A stretch of DNA of 64,000 nt from JALNZU01 sp964463695. Its GTDB lineage: Bacteria > Bacteroidota > Bacteroidia > Bacteroidales > F082. The DNA lies in contig CAYXCZ010000020.1 in the NCBI GenBank assembly GCA_964463695.1, positions 1 through 64,000 on the forward strand, in the 5' to 3' direction. Below the pieces are notes generated by a model. It made no database searches, was not told the origin of the DNA, and saw nothing but the letters and a program-made list of their open reading frames with translations. This document shows positions 8,911 through 17,337 of the stretch, in pieces (the stretch's first letter is position 1; each line of letters begins with the position of its first letter). The translations under genes were made by a program, and so were the position numbers.

Positions 8911-9616
8911 AATCCAAATTTTTATTAATTTATTGTCAGATGAAGTTTATAATTGTTTTTTAGTTTATAATGTTGGCAAACGCGCAGTCGAATTGTGACT
9001 ACAGTTTTAGGAGTAAAGCTGTGTTTTAGAATGAAGATATTCAACTGTCCATTTGCCAACATTTTTTTAGTAGAGATAGAGGTTCTAGTATTTAAAAATC
9101 AAAATTTTGTGCCTGATAATTTTTTCTTTCGTTTATTAAATTACACATCACAAAACTACAACCACATGTAATTTAAAGTCTTGTACTTTTCATGCAATTA
9201 GTTGGACTTTCTTGACAGGCTACTTGTTTTTTCTAAAGGGAGGCACCAAAATTAAATTTTCCCGCCTTAATTTCCTTAGCCTGCAAATAATTACTTGCTG
9301 GTTTTTTGTGAAATAGGATTAAATAGGTTGAAGAATTTTCCCTTAAGACGGTTTTTATAACTTTCAGACACTTAAAGACTCATTAAAACTTGAGTTTTAT
9401 TCGTTGAAAACGTAATATCATAAATGACTTAGTCTGGGTTCGCTATCATGTTGGGGGATGAAATCAATTTCTTCTTCAATATCATTTCGGATCTGAATCT
9501 AAATCAGGAAAAGGGAATTGGCCTTAAGTCAGAAGGAATAGTTAAAGACTCAATTCTTTGACTAAAAAAAGCATTATGTATTTTCTCAGCTTTCTGTAGA
9601 TGATGTGAAGCCCGTG
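8911..9616. other. 706-base gap without a convincing gene
   Basis: AT-rich sequence between the peroxiredoxin promoter side and the 3' end of the Fe-S oxidoreductase gene. The only open frame of note is a 37-codon plus-strand stretch at 9448-9561 with no family match and no clear start signals. I see no RNA gene, repeat or terminator with a solid stem. Confidence 0.4.
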
Positions 9617-10468
9617 CTATTCAGCCTGAGCCAGTAATAAATTGTTTATATAAGCTTGATTATCAGAAATATACAAACCAAGACTAAGACTTACCAATTC
9701 AGCGATGTCATAGTTTTTCATCCGTTCTTCCTGATTTTTATATTTGATTCCATCAGTCATCATCACCATGCAGAAAGGACAAGCAGTAGCAATGATATCA
9801 GCGCCGGTTGCTATTGCCTCCTCCGTGCGTTCAATAAAAACTTCTTTAGTGCCTTTTTCAGCTTCTTTAAACATTTGGCCTCCTCCTGCACCACAGCACA
9901 AACCAAAACTGCGATTACGTTTCATCTCAACTTTTGTGGAAGGAATGCCGTCCAGAATGCTTCGGGGAGCATCATATTCTTTATTGGCTCTGCCCAGATA
10001 GCAGGGATCGTGAAAAACAATCGTTTTATCCTTAAATAATTTGGAGTCAAAACGCAACTTCTTTTCGCTGATTTGTTTCTGAAGAAATTGTGTATGATGC
10101 CACACTTCATAGTTTCCCCCCAGATCAGGATATTCGTTTTTTAGCGTATTGAAATCGTGTGGACAGCATGTGACAATTTTCTTAACACCATACATATCAA
10201 GAATTTGAATATTTGTAAGTGCTTGCATTTGGAATAGCATCTCGTTGCCTGCCCTTCGGGCCACATCACCACTGTCTGATTCTTCTGTCCCTAAAACAGC
10301 ATAATCAACTTTAAGAAAGCTCAGAATCTTGGCAAATTCACGCGTAACTTTTTTATACCTGTCATCAAATGCACCAGCTGAGCCCACCCAAAACAGCCAT
10401 TCAGGCTGATGTCCGCCTGCTGCTGCTTCTGCCATAACAGGCACCTTAATTTTGGTCTTATTTTCCAT
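9617..10468 (-). CDS. HdrB/GlpC-like Fe-S oxidoreductase subunit (CCG domain)
   Basis: A 283-residue soluble subunit with the cysteine-rich CCG domain found in heterodisulfide reductase HdrB/HdrD and in the electron-accepting half of EtfD-like proteins. Visible ligands: Cys101/Cys102 (TCCPHDF), Cys156 (HDPCYLGR), Cys191/Cys192 (GLCCGAGGG) and Cys230/Cys233 (ACPFC). These fit a CCG-type noncubane [4Fe-4S] centre. It follows the membrane subunit at 10489-11802 by 20 bases and is surely co-transcribed. The likely role is to take electrons from a soluble donor and hand them to the membrane partner. The donor is not shown by the sequence; EtfAB is the best candidate. Confidence 0.85.
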   Translation of the reverse strand: MENKTKIKVPVMAEAAAGGHQPEWLFWVGSAGAFDDRYKKVTREFAKILSFLKVDYAVLGTEESDSGDVARRAGNEMLFQMQALTNIQILDMYGVKKIVTCCPHDFNTLKNEYPDLGGNYEVWHHTQFLQKQISEKKLRFDSKLFKDKTIVFHDPCYLGRANKEYDAPRSILDGIPSTKVEMKRNRSFGLCCGAGGGQMFKEAEKGTKEVFIERTEEAIATGADIIATACPFCMVMMTDGIKYKNQEERMKNYDIAELVSLSLGLYISDNQAYINNLLLAQAE

Positions 10469-10488
10469 GATATAATAGATTTGGGTGG

Positions 10489-11802
10489 TTAAACAGTTTC
10501 ATTTATAAAAAGGTCATCAGCCCATTTCATTCGATCCTGGGGCGAAAACTGCCATGGCGCACCATTATTTTCAATATTGGTAAAGGCATTATTTAGTCCT
10601 GCTGGCGCTGCTGATTTTTCCAGAACGAGATAACGTCTCATATCCAAGATGAGCGATGGTTGATGGATATTTACCGGACATTCCTGCGCGCAGGCATTGC
10701 AAAGAGTGCAGGCCCACAATTCCTCTTCAGTAATATAATCCCCAATTAACGATTTGCCATCAGAATAAGTACTTCCAGAGGCATGCAAGCCCGGCCCTTT
10801 TTCTTTCATCCTCGCCCTGACATCCATCATTATTTTACGAGGCGATAATAATTTGCCGGTAATATTGGCCGGACAAACCGCCGTACAACGACCACACTCC
10901 GTGCACGAAAGGGCATTCATATAATTAACCCAGGTGATGTCTTCTGCATCTGAAACACCAAATTTTGGAGGAGCTTCGGTGCTGGCTGAAAATGCACTTT
11001 GAGGATCAAGCATCATCTTGACTTCTTTGGTGATGCTTTCCATATTTTCGGCATAGCCCAACGGACTTATACGGCTGACGAAAACGTTAGGTACCGACAT
11101 AAACACATGAAAGTGCTTGGAATATGGAAGGATATTGGCAAAAACAAAAATCAGCAGAATATGTGACCACCAGTTGAACTCATGCAAAAAGTGTATTTGT
11201 GAAGGATTTAATGTTGTGAAAAAGGAAGCAATAAAAACACTCACAGGATAAACCCCGGAAAGCTGTTCATCAGGGGAATTTACTTCCAAAAGATAAAAGG
11301 TGTTCATACCTAAGAGGCTCACCATTAAAAACAGGATAAAACTGAGAGCCAAATTAGCATCAGCTTTTGAAAGCGGCTTCATTTCAGGTCCATAAAACCG
11401 CTTTACCTTGATGAATAACCTGCGCGAAAGGAAGACAAGAATAGAAATGAAAATAATAGCAGCAAACACATCGCCGGTTGCCATCAGGACATCATAAAGA
11501 GGCCCAAGAGCTCCAAGTACCCTTTCAGTACCAAAAAGGCCATCAATAACCATTTCGATACTTCCGATAAGTATTACCAGAAAGCCCCAAAAGACCAAGG
11601 CGTGCAAAAATCCCATTACAGGATGCCGAAAAATCTTCGTCTGTCCAATGGCAACTTCCAATGTAATCCTGATGCGCTCAGGTATATGGGTTAAGGGAAG
11701 TTTTTTTGTAAATTTAAAATTGTTGAAAAGCTTCCGCATCGTCCAGGCAAAAGTGGCCAGGGTTGCGAGTAATGCCAGTGAAAAAATGAGTTGTTTGAGC
11801 AT
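10489..11802 (-). CDS. Membrane cytochrome b / 2x[4Fe-4S] subunit, EtfD-like
   Basis: A 437-residue protein with an N-terminal NarI/cytochrome-b-like membrane part of about five to six helices (residues 1-240). Histidines in RHPVMGFLHALVFWG and in FLHEFNWWSHILL could bind heme b. The C-terminal part carries two [4Fe-4S] motifs: CTECGRCTAVCP (about 299-310) and CTLCNACAQECP (about 363-374). Fused to a CCG domain this would be an ETF:menaquinone oxidoreductase (EMO/EtfD); here the CCG part is a separate gene immediately downstream. It should pass electrons to menaquinone in the inner membrane. Family assignment is good; the exact physiological donor is inferred. Confidence 0.85.
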   Translation of the reverse strand: MLKQLIFSLALLATLATFAWTMRKLFNNFKFTKKLPLTHIPERIRITLEVAIGQTKIFRHPVMGFLHALVFWGFLVILIGSIEMVIDGLFGTERVLGALGPLYDVLMATGDVFAAIIFISILVFLSRRLFIKVKRFYGPEMKPLSKADANLALSFILFLMVSLLGMNTFYLLEVNSPDEQLSGVYPVSVFIASFFTTLNPSQIHFLHEFNWWSHILLIFVFANILPYSKHFHVFMSVPNVFVSRISPLGYAENMESITKEVKMMLDPQSAFSASTEAPPKFGVSDAEDITWVNYMNALSCTECGRCTAVCPANITGKLLSPRKIMMDVRARMKEKGPGLHASGSTYSDGKSLIGDYITEEELWACTLCNACAQECPVNIHQPSLILDMRRYLVLEKSAAPAGLNNAFTNIENNGAPWQFSPQDRMKWADDLFINETV

Positions 11803-12074
11803 AAACCAGATGTTTTGTGTTCGTTGCTTGCAATATTACAGCATTTTAGGTAATAAAAGAAAGCTTCGACAGCAACAAATTTCGGAAAATCACTTTTTTG
11901 AAAGCCTAACAAAGATTAACTACCCGATTAGTATCGTAAAAAAATCTTAACAACCAGTTACTTAGATAATTATTTAGTCTCTTTCCAAATTTTAAACTTG
12001 TTGCTTTTGTTAAACATTCTACTCATTGACAACAAACGAATAAACTTTAATTAAAAGCAATTTTTTATAAATAT
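11803..12074. other. Leader region of the Fe-S operon
   Basis: AT-rich gap of 272 bases between the membrane Fe-S gene start and the terminator of the small repeat-protein gene. No full TAnnTTTG box was found on the minus strand; the nearest is TAATATTG around 11830 with one mismatch. Confidence 0.3.
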
Positions 12075-12101
12075 AAAAGCGGGATTATATTCCCGCTTTT
12101 T
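12075..12101 (-). terminator. Rho-independent terminator, works in both directions
   Basis: A perfect 10-base-pair stem, AAAAGCGGGA (12075-12084) with TCCCGCTTTT (12091-12100), and a six-base loop TTATAT. It lies 78 bases beyond the stop of the small repeat-protein gene. Confidence 0.8.
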
Positions 12102-12178
12102 GTCTAACCAACACAAAACTAAATAATTATGAGAAAAACAGATGCTTCTTTGTCAAATAGTTTATCGGATATCCAATT

Positions 12179-12520
12179 TTACTTACACATGTGCTGTGCA
12201 GCAATTTTGGACGTATTAAAAGGGATATCGTCAATATATTCTTCTGAGGTTAATCGTGGTAATGTTTCTTTTTCCATGTTGAAAAGAGCATCTTCAGCAA
12301 TTTTTTCAGTGTCAAATGGAATATCATTTACATATGCCTCTTCTTCAATTTTGAAGTTTACTCCAATCGCCTGCTCAAAACTAATTTTGCTGGCAACGCT
12401 GAAGGTGTCGAACGGAATATCGTTGATGTATGTCTCCTCTTCGAATTGAAAGTTAAATCTTTCGGCTTGTAGTGAGGTAAAACTGAAAAGTACGATTGCG
12501 AGGGTGATGAGTGTTTTCAT
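12179..12520 (-). CDS. Small exported protein with three 32-residue YINDIPFDT repeats
   Basis: A 113-residue product I cannot name. After a signal peptide (MKTLITLAIVLFSFTSLQA) the whole mature chain is made of three units with an exact period of 32 residues. The core of each is Y-(I/V)-(N/D)-D-I-P-F-(D/N)-T, starting at Tyr31, Tyr63 and Tyr95, preceded by acidic residues (FEEET, IEEEA, TSEE) and followed by SVA, KIA, KIA. The third unit ends the protein with AAQHMCK. I chose ATG 12520 over the ATG eight codons upstream because it gives a standard signal peptide. A strong terminator follows. The strict spacing and conserved core imply selection on the motif; the function is unknown. Confidence 0.75.
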   Translation of the reverse strand: MKTLITLAIVLFSFTSLQAERFNFQFEEETYINDIPFDTFSVASKISFEQAIGVNFKIEEEAYVNDIPFDTEKIAEDALFNMEKETLPRLTSEEYIDDIPFNTSKIAAQHMCK

Positions 12521-12831
12521 TTTATTTATTGTATTTATTTTCATTTGTTAATTTGGTATCATTATATCATTAACCGTGCCATAATTTATAAAATACTGTA
12601 TAATAACAACATAAATAAATTTCATCAAATTTTTTTATTGATAAAAAGTGTGCGAAACCGCAAAATTTTGTGCGCTTGCGTACAGTTTTTCATGAAATAT
12701 TTTCAGGTTTTATTATAAATAGACTCGGTAAGGTAATGTAGGAATCAGAATATGCGGTATAACCGATGGGTAATCTAAATCTTTTTTGACCTTGTAATAT
12801 TCCTTGATCATTTAACATCATTAGGATGTCA
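12521..12831. other. Gap between small repeat-protein gene and glmS terminator
   Basis: About 310 AT-rich bases. A GC-richer patch near 12650-12685 contains imperfectly symmetric copies of TGCG around CAAAATTTTG. I found no gene or clean -7 box here. Confidence 0.3.
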
Positions 12832-12860
12832 AAAAAAAACTGCCGGAAATTTTCCGGCAG
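12832..12860 (-). terminator. Rho-independent terminator of glmS
   Basis: Stem CTGCCGGAA (12840-12848) with TTCCGGCAG (12852-12860), a three-base loop, and on the minus strand a following run of nine T (complement of 12831-12839). It sits 41 bases after the glmS stop. Confidence 0.85.
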
Positions 12861-12900
12861 CAAATTTTAATAAGGTAATTTAAAATCGTAAAAAAGTTGA

Positions 12901-14739
12901 CTATTCCACTGTAACTGATTTAGCAAGATTTCTTGGTTGATCCACATTGCAATTACGCATAACAGCAATATGGTAGGCAAGTTTTTGCAATGGAACAGTT
13001 GCAAGTAACGGAACAAACATTTCTTCAGTTTCTGGTATTTCAATCACATAATCAGCAAGGTGTTTAACTTCTTTATCACCTTCAGTGACAATAGCTATAA
13101 CCTGTCCTTTTCGTGCCTTTACTTCCTGAATATTACTAACAACTTTATCATATGTACCCTTGTTTGTGGCTATTACAACAACAGGCATCTCTTCATCAAT
13201 CAATGCAATTGGGCCATGCTTCATTTCTGCAGCAGGATAACCCTCGGCATGTATGTAGGAGATTTCCTTCAATTTTAGGGCTCCTTCCAGAGCAACAGGG
13301 AAATTATATCCCCTCCCAAGGTAAAGGAAATTGCGAACGTCTTTAAATTTCTCAGCAATTTCAATAACTTTCTTACTAACTTTAAGTGTCTGTTCAACCT
13401 TTTCGGGAATCAAACTTAGCTCAGTAATTAATTGCATAAAACGTGAACGTCCAATTGTTCCGCGCAGTTGAGCCAGCCTCAGAGCCATGAGCGTGAGAAC
13501 GGTAACCTGAGCCGTAAAAGCTTTTGTTGAAGCAACACCTATTTCTGGTCCGGCATGTGTGTAAGTGCCTGCGTGTGTTGCTCTCGCGATTGAAGATCCA
13601 ACGACATTGCATATACCCAGAATGGTAGCACCTTTTGATTTCGCTAGTTCAATAGCAGCAAGGGTGTCGGCTGTTTCTCCAGATTGGGAGATGGCGATAA
13701 CCACATCCCGTTCATAGATGACCGGGTTTCGATAACGAAACTCAGATGCATATTCAACTTCAACAGGAATGCGGGCGATATCTTCAAAAAGATACTCTCC
13801 AACGAGTCCGGCATGCCATGATGTCCCACAAGCTATAATGATTATTCTGTTGGCATTGAGCAACTTCTGCTCATAATCAATAATACCTCCCAGAGTTACA
13901 GTTCCTTGCTCGAGATGGATACGGCCCCGCATACTATCCATGATGGAGGTCGGTTGCTCATAGATTTCTTTCAACATGAAATGCTCAAAACCACCTTTTT
14001 CGAGGGCAGTCAGATTCATTTCCAGCTTTTGAACATAAGGAGTCTTTTCTTGATTACGTATTGTCTTTATTTTCAGATCTTTATCACGCCTTATCAAAGC
14101 CACTTCTTCATCATCGAGATAGACTACATTTTTAGTGTACTCAATAATAGGCGTTGCATCAGAGGCAACAAAGTAATCATTTTGGCCGATTCCAATCACT
14201 AACGGACTGCCTTTTCGTGCGGCTATTAACGTGTTTGGATCATTTTTATCCATTACTACGATTGCATAAGCTCCGGTTACCTGATTAAGAGCAATGCGAA
14301 CAGCCTCAAAAAGGCTCACTCCTTCATTCAACTTTATGTCTTCAATCAGGTTTGTGAGCACTTCCGTATCTGTACTTGACTGAAAAACATAACCCCTGCT
14401 TTGAAGTTCCTGCTTCAATAAAGCATAATTCTCTATGATTCCATTGTGAATCAGCGCTATTTCTTTGCTTTGAGAGAAATGTGGATGCGCATTTACCTGA
14501 TTGGGTTCGCCGTGTGTTGCCCAGCGTGTGTGAGCAATACCAATAGTTCCGCCCAAATTGGCATGCTTAACATGTTCTTCCAGGTCTGAAACTTTTCCTT
14601 TGGTTTTATATACCAGCAATTCTTCTTCAAGTAGCGCAACACCGGCACTGTCATATCCTCTATATTCCAGGCGTTTAAGCCCATTGATAAGAATAGGATA
14701 AGCTTGTTTTGGACCTACATACGCAACAATTCCACACAT
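12901..14739 (-). CDS. glmS: Glutamine-fructose-6-phosphate aminotransferase
   Basis: A 612-residue enzyme, the full usual length, making glucosamine-6-phosphate from fructose-6-phosphate and glutamine, the first step towards UDP-GlcNAc, peptidoglycan and lipopolysaccharide. The N-terminal class II glutamine amidotransferase domain begins MCGIVAYVG with nucleophile Cys2 and shows the TRWATHG motif. Two SIS sugar-isomerase domains follow (SQSGETADT, and the region with LGRGYNFPVALEGALKLKE), and the C-terminus ends LAKSVTVE as in the family. It is a single-gene unit with its own terminator. A small hairpin lies in the leader. I see no glmS ribozyme. Confidence 0.97.
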   Translation of the reverse strand: MCGIVAYVGPKQAYPILINGLKRLEYRGYDSAGVALLEEELLVYKTKGKVSDLEEHVKHANLGGTIGIAHTRWATHGEPNQVNAHPHFSQSKEIALIHNGIIENYALLKQELQSRGYVFQSSTDTEVLTNLIEDIKLNEGVSLFEAVRIALNQVTGAYAIVVMDKNDPNTLIAARKGSPLVIGIGQNDYFVASDATPIIEYTKNVVYLDDEEVALIRRDKDLKIKTIRNQEKTPYVQKLEMNLTALEKGGFEHFMLKEIYEQPTSIMDSMRGRIHLEQGTVTLGGIIDYEQKLLNANRIIIIACGTSWHAGLVGEYLFEDIARIPVEVEYASEFRYRNPVIYERDVVIAISQSGETADTLAAIELAKSKGATILGICNVVGSSIARATHAGTYTHAGPEIGVASTKAFTAQVTVLTLMALRLAQLRGTIGRSRFMQLITELSLIPEKVEQTLKVSKKVIEIAEKFKDVRNFLYLGRGYNFPVALEGALKLKEISYIHAEGYPAAEMKHGPIALIDEEMPVVVIATNKGTYDKVVSNIQEVKARKGQVIAIVTEGDKEVKHLADYVIEIPETEEMFVPLLATVPLQKLAYHIAVMRNCNVDQPRNLAKSVTVE

Positions 14740-14767
14740 TTTTGTTTTATTTTTGGGTTACGATACA

Positions 14768-14790
14768 CATCTTTATCTTTGGATAAGATG
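14768..14790 (-). promoter_or_regulatory. Hairpin in the glmS leader
   Basis: CATCTTTATC and GATAAGATG pair around a TTTG loop with one unpaired T, 28 bases upstream of the glmS ATG. It may be a translational control element, or chance. Confidence 0.35.
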
Positions 14791-14991
14791 TCGTTTAGTA
14801 TATTTTTAGCTAAATTAATCCTTTTTTTACGGATTGGTACTTTTAATGGCAAATTTTTTCATTCTTGAATTCAAGAAAATTTTCCTATCACTGATTGTTG
14901 CAAATCAATCACAAAGCACACTAAAATCACAGGCATTACAAAAGTACTCCAGACTTTATCAGCATTGGAGAATTTTATGTATAAAAGCAGG

Positions 14992-16347
14992 TTAGTCGTT
15001 TACAATCGTATAATTCAATTGTAACTGAAGTCGGGTAAGTGTATCAACTTGTGGATCAGTCCCATTCAGTATCAGCCTGTTGGCTCTTGCCGATGAACCT
15101 TGTATGAAGAGCAATAGTCCCGGATCATCGGTGAGACTATCGTTGCTAAGTAACTCTTGTACATATCGGTTTAATCTAAATTGGTAATTGTTGTAACTCG
15201 AACGATAACCACCGCCGAAATAGGATTCGCCTTCAAGCTGGTCATCCAAAATACTGTATGTTCCGTCATTATTGTTGCGTACAAGAGCCAGCTGTGTTGG
15301 CGCATAATACATGACCGTATCGAGACTCATGCCGGTAAAAATCATCTTAGCTTCGTTAACAATGATTTTACCATTAGCACTTTGTTGAATATCACTCAGT
15401 CCCGGGAAACGCAGGCGTGCTTTAAGTCCGCTCATAGCCTGAAGATAGAATTTGTTTCTGCCAAGAAGTGTATCGCCATTCACAACCTGATTTTTGAATT
15501 CACTTTCAGCATCGGCATAATCGAGGTGAGTGTATCTGTTGTAACGTGCTTCGGTGCTGGTAATAAAAAATTCATAACGAAGTGAATCTTCCGCATCATT
15601 ACTGTAATAAATTGTCATGCGCGAAAGGTTTACAGGCAGGTTGAAATACATGATTGCACCGCCTTGGCTTACTGCATCAGCCGTTACATATAATCCATCA
15701 AAATAGTCAAGAAAAGCATCATTTGAAGACAAATCATCCGTAGTGGCGGCCAGAAGTTTATTTCCTAAAGCAGGCGATAAATCGCTCAGGCGTACCCGAA
15801 TGAGTGGTGATAAAGTGTCTTCATCAAATACAAAAGGTGTTTTAGGTTTCGGGGCAAAGCTGTAATTGGCATAGTCTGTAACATCTGTCGGTTTGATTTG
15901 ATTAGAAAAATAGGCCGAGTCAATGCTCAAACTATCAAGCAGTTCGTATACATGAATGGTTTGAATGGTAGTTGTATCACCATAATAACCGGAATATGCG
16001 AGCTGTAATACCAAAGAATCCAATTGAGGATTGGTTCCGAAATCATGGGTGCTTGTTGAAAGACGAACCTGTGTGTAGAATCCTGCCACAGTTGTGCCAA
16101 AAATAGGATCTTTCATGCTTCCCAACAGATTTGACTCAGTATGATCTGTTCGAACCGAATCTTCCTTAACACTGTAAGCAATGATATCGATGGTATCGGA
16201 ATAGTGAAGTTGTATTAATCCCTGATTGGGTTGCAAATCGGCACCGATTTGATTTGGGCGTTTTGTACAGGCACTGGAAAGCAGTAAAAAATTAACAAAA
16301 AATAAGACTAAAAGCCACTGATTAAGGCTAAGAAATGTGTTTTTCAA
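14992..16347 (-). CDS. DUF4270-family outer-membrane-type lipoprotein
   Basis: A 451-residue lipoprotein of the Bacteroidota-restricted DUF4270 family, whose role is unknown. The leader ends LLLSSACTK with a lipobox and lipid Cys27. The mature start NQIGADLQPNQ and the LGSMKDPIFGTTVAGFYTQ block are family hallmarks. The chain is rich in beta strands. The start is unusual: the only in-frame start is TTG at 16345-16347, with a stop codon shortly upstream and no ATG before the mature region. It begins 24 bases after the glycogen-synthase-like gene, so the two are one transcript. This pairing is common in the phylum as far as I know. Confidence 0.85.
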   Translation of the reverse strand: MKNTFLSLNQWLLVLFFVNFLLLSSACTKRPNQIGADLQPNQGLIQLHYSDTIDIIAYSVKEDSVRTDHTESNLLGSMKDPIFGTTVAGFYTQVRLSTSTHDFGTNPQLDSLVLQLAYSGYYGDTTTIQTIHVYELLDSLSIDSAYFSNQIKPTDVTDYANYSFAPKPKTPFVFDEDTLSPLIRVRLSDLSPALGNKLLAATTDDLSSNDAFLDYFDGLYVTADAVSQGGAIMYFNLPVNLSRMTIYYSNDAEDSLRYEFFITSTEARYNRYTHLDYADAESEFKNQVVNGDTLLGRNKFYLQAMSGLKARLRFPGLSDIQQSANGKIIVNEAKMIFTGMSLDTVMYYAPTQLALVRNNNDGTYSILDDQLEGESYFGGGYRSSYNNYQFRLNRYVQELLSNDSLTDDPGLLLFIQGSSARANRLILNGTDPQVDTLTRLQLQLNYTIVND

Positions 16348-16371
16348 TGTCGTGAAATTAACGTTTTGTAA

Positions 16372-17184
16372 TTATTTTTTTCCAAGTAAGCTGTCGAAAA
16401 AGGCATTATACGGCTCAATATAGTTTTCAACGCTTGGGTGAACCAGAATCGGTTTTTTCTTATCTTCCAGATATTCAAGAAGTTCCGGATTCACTTTTTC
16501 GCTGGCAACAATGATGGCATCAGCATAGTCAATGGCAGCTTTAGTAATATTAACGTAATTGGATTCTTTATAGTATTTCAGATCTTTAGGCGTAATGCCG
16601 GGAAGGCGTAGCTTTTTTTCAAAAGAATCTCTGAATGTTTCTTTGAAATCGTCTCCGTAAAGCGAATAAACAACTTTAGAATCGGAAAATAACGGATTAT
16701 CTTTGAATGCACGTTTGACATAGAGAGGTACTAAAGCCGACATCCATCCTTGACAATGGATAATATCGGGACCCCATCCAAGTTTTTTAACAGTCTCAAT
16801 AACGCCTCTCGAAAAGAAAATCGTTCGCTCATCATTGTCTTCATAAAAGCGACCAGCCTTATCTTTGATGGTGAATTTACGATGAAAAAAATCCTCGTTA
16901 TCAATAAAGTAAATCTGCATTCTTGCTTGTTGAATGGAGGCAACCTTAATAATCAATGGATGGTCTGTTTCATTGATAATCAAATTCATACCTGATAATC
17001 GAATCACCTCGTGCAATTGATTGCGACGCTCATTTATACTTCCAAAGCGTGGCATAAAAGTGCGGATTTCTTTACCCTTTTCCTGAATTCCCTGAGGCAA
17101 AAACCTTCCGATTTTGCTCATGTGGGTCTCTTTCAGATAGGGCGTGATAGCTTGCTCAACAAAAAGAATCCTTGATTTTTCCAT
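16372..17184 (-). CDS. Lone glycogen/starch synthase N-terminal domain protein
   Basis: A 270-residue protein matching only the first (GT5, acceptor-side) Rossmann domain of glycogen/starch synthase: it starts MEKSRILFVEQAITPYL and carries GWGPDIIHCQGWMSALVPL. The second domain that binds ADP-glucose, present in the normal 480-residue enzyme, is missing, so it is unlikely to be a standard glucosyltransferase. The start at 17184 fits the family, and a -7 box at 17220-17227 excludes the longer frame. It heads an operon with the DUF4270 lipoprotein. The conserved partial fold suggests a binding or regulatory role, which is inference. Confidence 0.8.
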   Translation of the reverse strand: MEKSRILFVEQAITPYLKETHMSKIGRFLPQGIQEKGKEIRTFMPRFGSINERRNQLHEVIRLSGMNLIINETDHPLIIKVASIQQARMQIYFIDNEDFFHRKFTIKDKAGRFYEDNDERTIFFSRGVIETVKKLGWGPDIIHCQGWMSALVPLYVKRAFKDNPLFSDSKVVYSLYGDDFKETFRDSFEKKLRLPGITPKDLKYYKESNYVNITKAAIDYADAIIVASEKVNPELLEYLEDKKKPILVHPSVENYIEPYNAFFDSLLGKK

Positions 17185-17219
17185 TATGTTTTTATTGATG
17201 AACGATGTAAATAAGTGTG

Positions 17220-17227
17220 CAAAGGTA
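17220..17227 (-). promoter_or_regulatory. -7 promoter box for the glycogen-synthase-like operon
   Basis: Minus-strand TACCTTTG, a full match to TAnnTTTG, 36 bases before the chosen ATG at 17184. It fixes the start because an upstream ATG at 17250 would precede transcription. Confidence 0.6.
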
Positions 17228-17283
17228 AGCAAAAAACAAAAAAAACACAAACAACTGATTTCAATGGGATTTAATGCATAAAA

Positions 17284-17315
17284 AAAGGAGATAAGCAGCC
17301 TGCATTACCTCCTTT
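17284..17315 (-). terminator. Terminator of the proline dehydrogenase gene
   Basis: On the minus strand AAAGGAG and CTCCTTT pair, with further short pairing inside the 18-base loop, followed by a T-run. It lies about 25 bases after the gene's stop. Confidence 0.65.
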
Positions 17316-17337
17316 AATGATTATTCATAAAATTGGT

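Noticed and set aside
9448..9561. 37-codon plus-strand frame in the long gap upstream of the peroxiredoxin
   Set aside because: No promoter, no ribosome signal and no family resemblance; short frames are expected by chance in 700 bases.
12129..12449. Plus-strand open frame opposite the small repeat-protein gene
   Set aside because: It is the antisense of a repeat gene with signal peptide, terminator and conserved motif; the antisense product has no recognisable features.
12650..12690. TGCG-rich imperfect palindrome between the small repeat-protein gene and glmS
   Set aside because: The arms pair poorly once aligned in full, so it is not a clear operator or terminator.
14895..14908. FNR-like sequence TTGTT-N4-ATCAA upstream of glmS
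   Set aside because: About 155 bases from the start and no reason to link glmS with oxygen control; expected by chance.
16345..17250. Longer in-frame start (17250) for the glycogen-synthase-like gene
   Set aside because: The -7 box at 17220-17227 lies inside that extension and the homologous start is MEKSRILF at 17184.
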